This document shows positions 21,959 through 32,959 of a DNA stretch of 64,000 nucleotides, piece after piece. The translations under genes and the position numbers were made by a program. The stretch comes from Dolomedes plantarius (taxonomy: Eukaryota > Arthropoda > Arachnida > Araneae > Dolomedidae). How positions within the stretch are numbered: position 1 is the first letter of the stretch; each line of letters opens with the position of its first letter. The notes beneath the pieces were generated by a model that saw only the letters and a list, made by a program, of their open reading frames with translations, made no database searches and was not told the origin of the DNA. Where the stretch lies: assembly GCA_907164885.2 (NCBI GenBank), contig OU015498.1, forward strand, positions 129,185,151-129,249,150. Direction: 5' to 3'.

Positions 21959-23247
21959 CAGTGCGTCAAATAAATTTTAAGACTCGTCCAAGAGCGCAGG
22001 TTGTAATGACGCTGTGAGTGTAAATGCGCATGCGTCATAACGTCTGCTGGCACACTGCCAACAAGTTGTGCGAATTTTGTTAAGCATTTGAGAGAAGGCG
22101 ACCGTTTATTGCAGATGTGAATTTTTTTCATGTTGATTTTTTAAGATGGAGCAAAGAGCTGTATTTAAATTTAACGCAAAACTTGGTAAAAGTGCTTCGG
22201 AAACATACCAACTCCTGAAATAAGTTTATGGTGACTGTTGTTTAAGTAGATCAAATGTTTTTGTGTGGCACAAACATATTTTGGACGGAAGATGATTAGC
22301 GTAGTGGAAGACCAATTTCATCTAGGACACCTGAAATTATTGAGAAAGTACGAAATTTCGTAACAAACGATCGCTGTGCATCACTGAAAATGATGGAAGA
22401 CTCTTTAAACATCAACAAAGAAACAATTCGAACCATCCTGCATGAAGATTTCGACAAAACAAAAGTGTGTGCTAAATTTGTTCCACACACTTTAACCCCT
22501 GAACAAAAAGCAGTGAGAAGTGCACATTGCAGATACATCTTTTCAGCCACTGAAAACGATCCAAACTTCTTGAAGTCCATTGTTACAGGTGATGAAACCT
22601 GGTGTTTCCAATATGATCCTGAAACAAAGCGACAAAGTGCGGAATGGAAATCACCAAATTCACCGCAAGCCAAAAAACAAGAAAAGTTCCATCCAAAACC
22701 AAAACAATGCTCATTACATTCTTCGATAGTAAAGGTATTATCCACAAAGAATTTGTTCCAACTGGACAAACAATTACAGGTCAATACTACTTAGCTGTTT
22801 TAATGCGTTTGATGGCCAGAATTCTTCGCATTTGTCCAGACTACGCAAGGACTGAAAGCAGTTGGTGTTTGTTACACGACAATGCACCCAGTCATACCTC
22901 CCTTATTGTTCGTTGATTTTTGGCAAAAAATAATCTCTGTGTGTTGAACCATCCACCGTTTTCACCTGATTTAGCACCCTGTGACTACTCCTTAGTCCGA
23001 AAACTTAAAATGAAGTTAAAAGGGTGTTATTTTGAGAATATTTCGATCATACAAGAAGCTTCGACACGTGCTTTGCAGACCATTCCACAAAGTGATTTAC
23101 AACAGGCGTTCGATTCATTAATAAATCGCTGTAAAAAGTGCATTGAAGCCAGAGGGTCCAATTTTGAATAAAAAACCAAAACATGTATTAATTTCTTGTT
23201 TCCATTTCTTTTTACAGACCCAGTCTTAAAACTTATTTGACGCACTG
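21959..23247 (+). mobile_element. mariner element (DD34D), degraded
   Basis: A 1,289-bp mariner with TIRs of about 28 bp starting CAGTGCGTCAAATAA at both ends, TA on the right (23248-23249) and TACA on the left. It is inserted in the TTAACC...GGGCCC repeat. Confidence 0.9.
22146..23171 (+). pseudogene. mariner transposase (DD34D), broken
   Basis: The ATG at 22146 opens MEQRAVFKFNAKLGKSASET, a mariner N-terminal HTH start, and the expected length of about 345 codons fits. Stops and frameshifts interrupt it (TAA near 22220, shifts near 22280 and 22640, TGA at 22915). The catalytic blocks are clear: VTGDETWCFQYDP, then LLHDNAPSHTS, then SPDLAPCDY, with 34 residues between the second and third Asp. 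This is the classical mariner DD34D signature. The C-terminus is CKKCIEARGSNFE. Confidence 0.9.
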
Positions 23248-23249
23248 TA

Positions 23250-23275
23250 TATGTATTCCAAGAATACGGGCCCAA

Positions 23276-23276
<1 letters not shown>
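23250..23276 (+). repeat. TTAACC...GGGCCC repeat, right half
   Basis: Continuation of 21927-21956 after the mariner insertion; leads directly into (TA)n at 23277. Confidence 0.7.

Positions 23277-23306
<30 letters not shown>
23277..23306. repeat. (TA)n microsatellite
   Basis: About 30 bp of TA dinucleotides. Confidence 0.9.
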
Positions 23307-23309
<3 letters not shown>

Positions 23310-23370
23310 AAAACAACATAAGCTAAAGGATAAAATAAAATAAAAAAATAAAAAGGCGGGCATAGACTGC

Positions 23371-23810
23371 CAAACAAATTAACTCAAAACCTACCCTTAA
23401 ATAAGGTTACCGGATTTAGGTATATTGATGACCTTATAATTTTTAACTGCAACGATTTGGAATTTCTTAATCAAATTTACCCATAAGAATTAACTTTAAA
23501 TAGAACTAATGAAAATAATCATTCCGCGACTTATCTGGATTTAAAAATTAAAATTCAAAATAGTGAATTAAAAATTGGGATATATGATAAAAGACTAGAT
23601 TTTAACTTTGAGGTTATCACGTTTACCAATTTCAATAACAACTTGAACTATAAAATCTATAATAATATATTTTACTCGCAACTGTACAGAATTAAAAACA
23701 TTTGTAATAAAGCTGAAGACTTTTTGAAGGCATGTAACATTTTCGAGGAAAACCTAAGTAAGAACAATTTCCCTAAAAATTTCGGCAATTTAAAAGTTTT
23801 AAAAAAATGA
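23371..23810 (+). pseudogene. reverse transcriptase fragment, FRYIDD type
   Basis: The frame from about 23371 reads LPLNKVTGFRYIDDLIIFN, an RT motif C with flanks. It continues LNQIYP, ELTLNRTNENN, then YLDLKIKI and IGIYDKRLDFNFEV, ending VLKK and a stop at 23808-23810. One in-frame stop follows IYP. This conserved arrangement occurs in retroelements of PLE-like or unassigned affinity known from invertebrates. Upstream RT motifs and any endonuclease are missing, so the clade cannot be settled from this piece. Confidence 0.65.
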
Positions 23811-24333
23811 CATTTAGACTCGGGTATATTTTAAAGATGTTTAGGATAGCGTTTCTGGTTTCATATTTTTTTAAAGTTCATTGGGGTGTAGCGCTGTGGT
23901 TTTGCCCCAGTGACGTAATTACTAGGGAAAAATTGGGCTACTGTTTCGCCATAACCGTCACCTACTGAATTAGGGTATGTATGCATCTGTGTCTTTTCAT
24001 TGGGATTGTATGTGTACTTGCATGTATGGTGCGTTAAGCCCTTACTGTAAGTTGTCTGTGTCTTTTCATTTTCTATTGACTATTTCATTGGGGAACTCGG
24101 GGCCTTGGGATGTCTTTTGGTTATACCTGCATCCTATTCAGAAAGTTCCCTTTGAGGTAACTCATTTGGTTAGGCTCCCTGATGACGAGACCTGTCGGTT
24201 ACCTAGTACTTCTGGTTTAGTTCCGGCACTATTACAGTATCTTGCCTCTGGTGCGCGGATGACCTGAGTGCTTGATTTCTGTATTGTTTTTGTCCACATT
24301 CTTCTTATAATTATCTAGCTCTGTTAAATTTAG

Positions 24334-24338
<5 letters not shown>
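23811..24338. other. probable 3' untranslated region of the FRYIDD retroelement
   Basis: About 530 bp with GC content above the surroundings and no coding match, running into (TA)n at 24339-24376. It may be the element's 3' tail. A CTGATGACGAG string near 24180 recalls a hammerhead core but lacks the GAAA partner. Confidence 0.4.
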
Positions 24339-24376
<38 letters not shown>

Positions 24377-24378
<2 letters not shown>

Positions 24379-25151
24379 CCCCCTTAATGGTAGCCCTTAC
24401 ATAGGGGGTATGAAATTTCTCGTTCTAAAGAGGGAATCGGAAAAATGGGCCCAGTAAGCTAAAGGTTAAAAACTAAATTGTACTACAAATTTCCCGGAAA
24501 CGTATCAGAATAATGGTGTTATAGACCTGAAAAAGTATTTGAGAATGGATCCAGTGGTAGAAAACAGTTTTAGAGCTGGGCGCGCTTTGTCATTCTCTTT
24601 CGTTTTATCCTGAGCGAAAAGAGAATTAATTCCCTTACCGTTGTAAGCTATTAGCTCGAGAGTGAAACTTCGCGAAGTAAAGTGATTTCGGTGTCGCTAC
24701 TTCCTCGCTCGTTATGTGATGACCGTTTGATGCTAACTGAGGTTGTGTAATTAGATGTAAATAATCAAATGTAAATGAATGTAGTGTTAATGAAGACCTT
24801 ATTTTAAAGGTGAATGACTTTGAGTTTCTTGGACGGTATTCGTAAACTGTAAAACTTTGTTATCGTTTATCAAAAAACTTTATAAGTTTGAAACAAAAAC
24901 TGTATAGACACTCAAAAGGTAAAAGTAAAGTCGGTAAAATATGGCTATTACTTAGAAAAGAATTTAAATACTTGTGTTTTTTCCACTGAGCTGTGGGTGA
25001 TTGGCGTGTTTCGTGATAGCAATCAATCGCCGAATAACCTATCACTTTTCTGCGTTTAACCTTTAGCATACGGGGCCCTTTTTTGCGATTCCCTCTTTAG
25101 AACGGGAAATTTTATACCCGCTTTGTAAGAACGTCCATTGAGGGGGTTTTA
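24377..25151. mobile_element. foldback repeat with about 95-bp inverted arms in (TA)n
   Basis: The left arm 24377-24470 and right arm 25058-25151 are inverses. From the outside they share ATAACCCCCTTAATGG-like ends, then TTCTAAAGAGGGAATCG, then GGGCCC and CTAAAGGTTAA. (TA)n lies on both outer sides. The 590-bp core is non-coding. A third arm copy stands alone at 49074-49166. Confidence 0.7.
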
Positions 25152-25163
25152 TATATATATATA

Positions 25164-25762
25164 TGTGACATTTCACCCCCTGATTCCATAACACATTCAA
25201 TAAGCACAAAAAACGAGGCAAAGTTCTATAAAACTGCAGTCCTTTATTTCACACGCGTTGGGAGCGGATATCAGAGCGTCTTTCTAGCATGACGCGAAAC
25301 ATACAAGTCTTTTCACATACACAGCTCACAACAGACTGCCTGCTCTCTTAGTCAGGGTCTGTACCAAAGTCAGCGACTGTTTACATGAACACAGATGTTT
25401 TTCGTGGGTGGTATACTACTAAAGAAGCACATTGGGTGCGCTTTATCTTTATGATATTGTTTGACACTTTTGATCCTTTATCTCTGGCACCTGCAGCCAT
25501 TATCTCTGAGATATTGTGAACTGCAGATTTTAGATGACTAGAGACGGGGTTTTGTTACTCCTTCTGGGCGGCACGGCTAATACTCCTATCAACTGAAAAG
25601 AATTTACTGTGTTGTTTTCCCCACTGGAATTTGCAGATGTTCACTTGCTTTTGGGTGGGCTATTTCTGAGAACAGGGTCCTCTCTTAACAGATGTGGGAC
25701 CCGAATTATAGAAATAGACGAGATTCAACTTATAATGTCAAGATTCAACTTATAATGTCACA
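25164..25762 (-). repeat. LTR (3' LTR of the minus-strand element)
   Basis: 599 bp, TG...CA ends with 8-bp inverted TGTGACAT/ATGTCACA. The start of the sense (minus) strand carries a 20-bp block tandemly doubled (plus strand AGATTCAACTTATAATGTCA twice, 25721-25760). Confidence 0.9.
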
Positions 25763-25773
25763 TCCCCCCTCCC
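25763..25773 (-). other. polypurine tract
   Basis: GGGAGGGGGGA on the minus strand immediately upstream of the 3' LTR; the expected primer for plus-strand DNA synthesis. It sets the element's orientation. Confidence 0.75.
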
Positions 25774-28222
25774 AAGAGGCTATCATCCTATGCCTGCATA
25801 GGGTGAGAGACACCTGAGTGTGAATATGTTGGGACCTCACCTAATTCACTCTGCAAGATCAACATTATAAGTTTTACTACTTCAATTTTTAAGTTAAGTC
25901 ATAATCGATATAAAACTCTTGATCTGCAGTATCAAGCTCTTTATATCGACATACGTTAGCTGGAATTATAAATCTTTCCGTATCTCTGGAGAAGTTCTCC
26001 ACCTATCTAAATTCCTCCATCTCCAGTCATCGTGTTCAATACCATAACAATACAATTACTCGGCCTCAAATTAATAGGTGCACAATTACAACAATAGTCT
26101 AATAGTAATTAAAAGTACATAATTATAACAATATTAGTGGGATAATAAAATATGTAATAAGATAATATACTAGTATAGCCATGAAAAGAATAACATAGAA
26201 ATGGTAATGGATATGGCTTAATTGAATCTCCATGCAGATACATTATACCGAAAATCAGTTCTAATTCAATAGTAATCTACATGAAATCATACACAAAAAC
26301 AATTCAATTCTGATACTTGTAAATCAATGCTAAATCAATACACAGACATGATACATTAAATACTTCAATTCAGGTAAACGTAACTTAACATTAATTAAAT
26401 AGGAAAACATATTGACAATCACGCACTAAATTAGTTCAATTCAGAAAAATATAACTCAATACTATTTACACTTCTAGAGCACTGGTTTACTCGGATAATA
26501 ATTACTATTTATACAATCACAATAATGCCAGTATGATCATAAAATAGATAATATGATAATAGTGCGTAATAATGAAAAAGAAATAACAGGTGATATAATA
26601 TAATAAAATCCTTACTAAGACACAAATATATCATATGAACACAATGCTTTTTACAATTATTAGATTATTCATCTCTTTCATTCCACTTAAATTCTCTCAT
26701 GTTTTTTAATTCACTATATTCTTTAATACAGGGGAATAACTTCTATTTTTCTTAATCTCAAGATCTCTTTCCTATACTCTTTTAGATCTCTACATTGAGC
26801 GAAAATTAATCCTTTCACCCTTCCAGTATTCATCTCTCTCAAGCTCAATTTTTCAATTACCTTATCCTTCTAACCTAGCTGTGGTGTTCTGACTTATGAT
26901 GACATCTGCTAATCAGAGTACTAATTTCAAATGATAGCTTGTCTTTGAATAAGCCTGTCCTATTTAAATGAATTTAAGATTCTACTGAAAGGTACAAATT
27001 TCCTCCTTCCATTTTTTCCCTTAACTTCATAATTAAAAAAAATAATAAAATAATTCTGACAACTTCAGCTAGTTTGGTTAAGGTAACTTATTATTCGTCT
27101 CTTTTTACACACTCAAAGGAATCGGGGACTCGTTCTTTCCTCCCCCTCTAAAACACTACTCGTCGTTTGACCTACTTCTGTTGGGGGGTCAGGGTTCAAC
27201 TGTTACTCCTCGCACGCTCTATAAGGCCTCAATGCTACACGTAATTCTTATGTTGTAATAATTATAGCAGGCTCCATATTTACTCTCCCAATATCGTATT
27301 TACTTTTAGCAAATATGCCAATAAACGATGACAATAGAGGAATGAGCTCAGACGATAGACTCATGTTAGCAAATTCAGGTAATTTATCCTGAATGGCATT
27401 CTGAGTCTTATAGTCTTCAGTCAAATCAAGTGTATTCCTGATTTGCTTAGACGTTTTTGGATGCTCATGTTCTCCATTGCCATTCGTTAGCATTATACCA
27501 TCACAATTATTTTCAATACGACCATAATATAATTTAGCACAGTTGTTATCATCAGACTATTCATTTATCATTTTACTCGACCTACATATTAATACACGTT
27601 ACTCCTAATTCAAATTAATAAAATACCAATTAAACAATTATATACCAATACACTAAACATATACTACCCATAAGCATGAAAAATAGTAAATCAACACTTA
27701 CTCACAAATTTAAGTTAATAATAATAATAAAAACATACTGCTAACGGAATCCAATAGACGTAAAGATGATACTACAATCACTTAATTTAATGTTCAGGTT
27801 AAATAGCTTCATATGTAAAGATAATAATATATGACTCAACTGGGTATCTACTGTATAACATACACCTTAATAGTTCTAGCTAGAAAACCTATAGTAGTTT
27901 ATACACTGATAATTTTATCAATAACAATCTTACCTTACGTTTGTTGCACTGTTAGCGGTAACACTGTTTTTATGAATTGTCAGTTATAATCACTATGTTC
28001 CGGATTCTCTAAACACCATAGTTGGTTACTATGCATTTCACTAAAGTTTTGCATCAAGAATCTATGAGATGAGCACATCACTCAACGTGATCACAAATGC
28101 ACACACAAAACACTAAAATAACACTTCGCCGCTAGATGACACTTAGGGCCACATCAAAGGCTAATCAGAACCTTTGACCATCGCACTGCCCGTCATAAAT
28201 AATACTTGACGTGCACACATAA
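25774..28222 (-). other. non-coding interior of the LTR element
   Basis: About 2.4 kb, extremely AT-rich and with many AATTCAAT-type words. No conserved retroviral-type motif was found in six frames. An 81-codon minus-strand open frame (27248-27493) has no recognisable features. Confidence 0.6.
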
Positions 28223-28504
28223 TCACACTGATCTATATTTCATTTTTACAAAACCTAATTGGATCTGTGAAGTCGGCAGGGTCTCTCTAATCAGTAATAA
28301 ATTTCTGTGCTCATTCATTACTCTCTTGTTCTGCCACATTCTGTCCAGGTAAACTGCATCTCGAGGACTCACCACATAACACTGTACAGCTTTCTGACAC
28401 GAATACTTTTCTTCTGAATATCGGAGAAACATTGCCACTCTCAAATGGGTTTCGTCCCGATCTCTTGTTAGCCCCTCTAGTCTTAGGCTGCAGAGAAAGT
28501 TCAT
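28223..28504 (-). CDS. hypothetical 93-aa ORF in the leader of the LTR element
   Basis: Opens MNFLCSLRLEGLTRDRDETH shortly after the first small ORF, on the sense strand of the element. It is basic, with Cys and aromatic residues, and has no signal peptide or known motif. It could be a relic of gag or an unrelated captured fragment. Expression is unproven. Confidence 0.25.
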   Translation of the reverse strand: MNFLCSLRLEGLTRDRDETHLRVAMFLRYSEEKYSCQKAVQCYVVSPRDAVYLDRMWQNKRVMNEHRNLLLIRETLPTSQIQLGFVKMKYRSV

Positions 28505-28555
28505 TTTCTCCCCTTACTTAGTTTGTCCGAAGCTAGTGTCAACGACCTCTGATTA

Positions 28556-28717
28556 TCACCGAACTCCTTCCATCTTGTATACGAATGAAAACGAAACTGT
28601 CTTTCCACTGCAACACCAGTGAGCTATTACAGCACTGTCTTCCTTCGTAACGGGGGTGCAATATGACACCCTCCTCGGTTCGGTGTGGGGAATTGGAAAG
28701 CAGGGCTCGTCCGCCAT
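28556..28717 (-). CDS. hypothetical 53-aa ORF near the 5' end of the LTR element
   Basis: First ATG region of the sense strand, about 120 bp after the 5' LTR (28836). Opens MADEPCFPIPHTEPRRV and ends VYKMEGVR before TGA. The GC content is higher than in the rest of the interior. No family recognised. Together with the 93-aa ORF it is the only plausible coding capacity of the element. Confidence 0.25.
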   Translation of the reverse strand: MADEPCFPIPHTEPRRVSYCTPVTKEDSAVIAHWCCSGKTVSFSFVYKMEGVR

Positions 28718-28835
28718 GTTTGTCCTTCTTGTCTTCTATTGCCTTAAAAATGCATATAAGTCCATTTAATCAATTTGGTTTCTTCTTATTAAAGTCCATT
28801 AGGTGTTCCTTCGCAAAGTAACAATCCTGTCGACT

Positions 28836-29430
28836 TGTGACATTTCACCCCCTGATTCCATAACACATTCAATAAGCACAAAAAACGAGGCAAAGTTCTA
28901 TAAAACTGCAGTCCTTTATTTCACACGCGTTGGGAGCGGATATCAGAGCGTCTTTCTAGCATGACGCGAAACATACAAGTCTTTTCACATACACAGCTCA
29001 CAACAGACTGCCTGCTCTCTTAGTCAGGGTCTGTACCAAAGTCAGCGACTGTTTACATGAACACAGATGTTTTTCGTGGGTGGTATACTACTAAAGAAGC
29101 ACATTGGGTGCGCTTTATCTTTATGATATTGTTTGACACTTTTGATCCTTTATCTCTGGCACCTGCAGCCATTATCTCTGAGATATTGTGAACTGCAGAT
29201 TTTAGATGACTAGAGACGGGGTTTTGTTACTCCTTCTGGGCGGCACGGCTAATACTCCTATCAACTGAAAAGAATTTACTGTGTTGTTTTCCCCACTGGA
29301 ATTTGCAGATGTTCACTTGCTTTTGGGTGGGCTATTTCTGAGAACAGGGTCCTCTCTTAACAGATGTGGGACCCGAATTATAGAAATAGACGAGATTCAA
29401 CTTATAATGTCAAGATTCAACTTATAATGT

Positions 29431-29434
<4 letters not shown>
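28836..29434 (-). repeat. LTR (5' LTR of the minus-strand element)
   Basis: Identical by eye to 25164-25762, which implies recent insertion or gene conversion. Downstream on the minus strand the interior begins AGTCGACAGGATTGTTAC, where the primer-binding site should be; I could not assign a tRNA. Confidence 0.9.

Positions 29435-29489
<55 letters not shown>
29435..29489. repeat. (TA)n followed by (TG)n
   Basis: About 35 bp of TA and about 20 bp of TG dinucleotides directly after the 5' LTR. Confidence 0.9.
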
Positions 29490-29552
29490 ATTCATTCTTG
29501 GGCCCATATTCTTGGGATACATGCTATCCCACCCCCGAAAGGAAAAGGTTAA
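29490..29552 (-). repeat. TTAACC...GGGCCC repeat, inverted copy
   Basis: On the minus strand TTAACCTTTTCCTTTCGGGG, then GGGATAGCATGTATCCCAAG and GGGCCCAAGAAT. The same unit occurs at 47667-47729 and, split, at 21927-23276. In each case its GGGCCC side faces a microsatellite. Confidence 0.7.
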
Positions 29553-29831
29553 TGAATGAATAGATCAAGAATGTATAGAATAAAATGATTTTCTAAAAAT
29601 GGTGGAAACGTCCACTTTCTGAACGGAATATAACGGCATTAGATAAGATGTATAAAGATGTTTTCTTTGTGAAATCAGTAGATATCGTTCGTATTTTAAA
29701 GAATGTAAATTCAGTTCAGCTTAATTGAGGTATGTTAAAGACATTTCAATGTTGCATACATCTTGCCATGTAGTTATGTCTATTGATGAAAGTTCAAATG
29801 AAACGAATGTAAGAGACCTATATGAAGTGTT

Positions 29832-30588
29832 CAGGGTGGTCATAAAAAAACTTTATCGTTATATGGACGTCCAGCGGTTGTTCTGTTCAACCGATCGAGA
29901 TGAGATTTCTGCTATAGTTATTCAGAGGTATGAGCTCGGCATTCCGTGAACGGCAACGAAGTCGCGCTCACGGTTACCGTTATAGGTACAGAAACTCGAA
30001 ATTTTCAAATGGCAATACTCACTTTTTTCCCGCCGCAAAATTCTCAGCGCATGCGAAAACCCTAAAGAGCGTTGGAACGGTACATGTATCACAAAAAAAC
30101 GAACGCATTATTCACGCACAAAAAACAGCTCTGTGAACGGCCAACAAAAACACGATCGGGGCAACACGGAGTAAATTTGCACATGACAGAGGCAAGACAC
30201 CAATCACTGATGACAACACAGATCGGACAAAAGAAAACATTTATTTGGATTCGATATTTTCCACATGGGTGCTATCCCAGGTCGTTCACAGAGCTGTTTT
30301 TGGTGCATGCATAACGCGTCCGTTTTTTGTGATACACATACAGTACCAACGCTCTTTAGGGTTTTCGCATGCGCTCAGCATTTTCCGACGGCAAAATGTG
30401 GGCATTGCCATTCGAAAATTTCGAGTTCCTGTAGCTATAACCGTAACCGTAAGCTCCACTTGGAAGCCGTTCACAAAATTCCGAGCTCATACCTCTGAAT
30501 AACTATATTTGAAATCTCACTTTTATCGATTGAGCGGAATAGCCGCTAGATGTCCATAAATCGGCAAAGATTTTTTATGATCACCCCG
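29832..30588. mobile_element. foldback MITE with about 300-bp inverted arms
   Basis: The left arm (29832-30135) and right arm (about 30285-30588) are inverses. The outer ends are CAGGGTGGTCATAAAAAA and, read inward, CGGGGTGATCATAAAAAA, a mariner-like start. Shared inner blocks include AACCCTAAAGAGCGTTGG and ATTCAGAGGTATGAGCTCGG. The core of about 150 bp is non-coding. TA follows on the right; TT precedes on the left. Confidence 0.75.
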
Positions 30589-31278
30589 TATAGTTAAATG
30601 TAATAACACTGAAAACTTGACCAAAAAAGAGTACATTTGTTCTATGAACGTATCAGAATAAACGTATCTCATATCGTACAAGATGCAAAATATATAGCAT
30701 CGCAATATTCTAAAAAGATATAGAGCATGTAGTTTTAACAGAAATTAATTTTTAGGCAAATCTATCTTACTACAGAGACTCGTTTCTGCTAAACTCTTGT
30801 TTCCACGTATATATGTCGTTGACCTTTAACGAATACATTTATGTCTGTAAATCAAGATATACAATGCTCAAAGCATAAGATAGAGTAGGTTTTTCACAAT
30901 GCTACTGATTAATGGGTCTTAAGGCGCAAAATTATTTTATGTATTTTGAGTTTTGTCTTTTTTTTTAAACAGCGACTCTCAAACATTTTGAGAAATTTTA
31001 GAGAATTATATGTAGTTAATTTTCTAACTGTCCACGTTGAGACACTAAGATATACAGTGGTTGGTTCGAAAATGATAGCTTTTAAACAGAAAGCTATTAT
31101 TTTCATATTAAGCCATTGAATAAAAGGGGAACCATAACCTATTTGAAAATATTAGTATTTATTAGATTATTTATTTTTTATACAAAACCTACAGGTGTTT
31201 TATATAGAACAGTTGAATTTGGAAATCTGGAAAGAATTCACCATATTGCTTCTTAAACAATATCACCAAACAAAATAA
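30589..31278. other. unannotated AT-rich stretch
   Basis: About 690 bp with no feature recognised. Confidence 0.5.
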
Positions 31279-32043
31279 AGGGTTCCCACTTATATCCGTT
31301 TAACCTCCCTTAACTTCTAAACGGTGACAGGTTAGGCCATAAAGTTGGTGTTTAGGTATCGTAAAAAGGCTATGCGATACACGATGAGACAATTTACAAT
31401 GCCATCTATTGGCAAATTTTGGAATTAGAGTTTATATCTCAAAAATGATAAGGGGAAAAGGTCAATTACAAAGTTGCTCGGCATTATAGATTTAGTAAGA
31501 AAAGTCACCTTGAGCACATTAATACTCAAAACAGAATGTAAAAAATGAACATCTGTTTGGTCGTAATTTTCAACACTATGAAGTCGTGAAACGCGAGAGA
31601 AGCTCGAAAAGACCAGAGAATCCAGTCCAGAGTGTAAATGTGTATAGTGGCTAATGGAGAGGATTTTCAGCAACATAAATAAATGATACTGAAGATAGGA
31701 AACTGTCTCAGTTTCTTTCTTCCACTCTTTATGACATGACAACTTTTGAAATCGTGACCAAGCAAATTTTCCTCTTCTACTTCTGTTTTAAGTATTAATG
31801 TACGCAAGGTGTCATTTCTTACTAAATCGATGATATTGAATAACTTTGTAACTGACTTATTTCCTGTATCTCGTAGCGTTTTTGAGATAAAAACTCTAAT
31901 TCCAAAATATGCCGATAGATGACGGAAGTTGTCCCATTACCTAGCGCATAGCCTTTTTATTTTACCTAAACACCATCTTTAAGGCCTAAGCTGTCACCGT
32001 TTAGAAGTTAAGCGGGGTGTAACGGATATAGGAAAGAAACCCT
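31279..32043. mobile_element. foldback MITE with about 170-bp inverted arms
   Basis: Arms 31279-31455 and about 31870-32043 are inverses. Outer ends AGGGTT; shared blocks TTAACTTCTAAACGGTGACA, GGTGTTTAGGTA, AAAAGGCTATGCG and TTTTGGAATTAGAGTTT. Core of about 410 bp, non-coding. No clear target duplication. Confidence 0.75.
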
Positions 32044-32200
32044 ATATATTGTAACTTTTAAGAATAATTTTTATAATTACTTCATTTTGCAAATTTTGCT
32101 TGCACTCTGATTGTATTTCCTTTATATAAAACAAAACACACCACTTCTATACTACTAAACCTATTAAATTCAACGAAAGATACCAATCCATTCTATAAAT

Positions 32201-32721
32201 CAGTGGTGCTCAAACCACATGTGGGTTGCGAATAGTGTGACGTATATTTACATCGTACAAAATCTTTAAATTAAAAAATTTGCTATAAATAAGCTAACAA
32301 TTTTCAAATAATGTTCTTATTTAATTTTCAAATAATGTTCTTATTTAATTTTCATTTTTGCTAATTTTTACCTAATTGAAATACATATGCATATTAATAT
32401 TTAAATATGAAGTTTTAGTCACATGGATTTGCCAAAAAAAGTGCAGAAGGTAAGAGATTCATTTTTTGTTATTATTCAAAGTAAATATATACTCAGAATC
32501 TATAGTTCATTCATTTTTAAGACAGTTTGTCAAAAATGACTTATTTATTTATTTACTTGTTAACATTTTCCCAATTTATAATAAAATTTTGCTAAAAAAT
32601 TTTACCAAATTTTTTTACAAATTTTACAAAAATATTACCAAAAATTTTACCATAAATTTTTTATTGGGGGTCGGTCGAGTGATATCTTATTTTAAGAAAG
32701 TGAGTCGTTTGAGCCCCACTA
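32201..32721. mobile_element. hAT-type MITE
   Basis: 521 bp. The left end CAGTGGTGCTCAAAC and right end (inverse TAGTGGGGCTCAAAC) are hAT-like. CTATAAAT precedes and CTATAAAC follows, an 8-bp duplication with one mismatch. A duplicated word (TTTTCAAATAATGTTCTTAT near 32300-32345) lies inside. Confidence 0.75.
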
Positions 32722-32959
32722 CTATAAACAGATAGTGATATCATACCGTAAAAAACTAGGTTTTGTTAACCAATATTTGTTTTCTTTCTTGCTATTAGTA
32801 AATTCATGTCCTTCCGAATTAGTATGTCTCAGAGTGAGAAGTAGATTGCTGTTTCACTTATGCACTTATTCTCTACTACGAGCCCTTTAAATGTGTCCCA
32901 ACGGTAATAAAACATAATTTACTTTAACCATTTAAAGCATCTTGGCTTCCTTTTAACTA

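Larger units (their letters stand above)
25164..29434 (-). mobile_element. LTR retrotransposon without gag-pol (LARD-like)
   Basis: A 4,271-bp element with two 599-bp direct LTRs (25164-25762 and 28836-29434), each TGTGACAT...ATGTCACA and identical by eye. It lies in (TA)n. The purine tract GGGAGGGGGGA (minus strand, 25763-25773) beside the left LTR and AATAAA placement in the LTRs show that the element runs on the minus strand. The 3.07-kb interior has no gag, protease, RT, RNase H or integrase that I can read. It must therefore depend on another element's proteins. Confidence 0.85.

Noticed and set aside
22296..22784. A 162-codon minus-strand open frame
   Set aside because: Shadow of the mariner transposase on the plus strand.
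24170..24215. CTGATGACGAG string suggesting a hammerhead ribozyme, as known in Penelope-like elements
   Set aside because: The required GAAA core and a third stem are not present where they should be.
25721..25760. Two-copy 20-bp repeat as a short CRISPR-like array
   Set aside because: Direct tandem duplication inside an LTR, no spacers, eukaryotic context.
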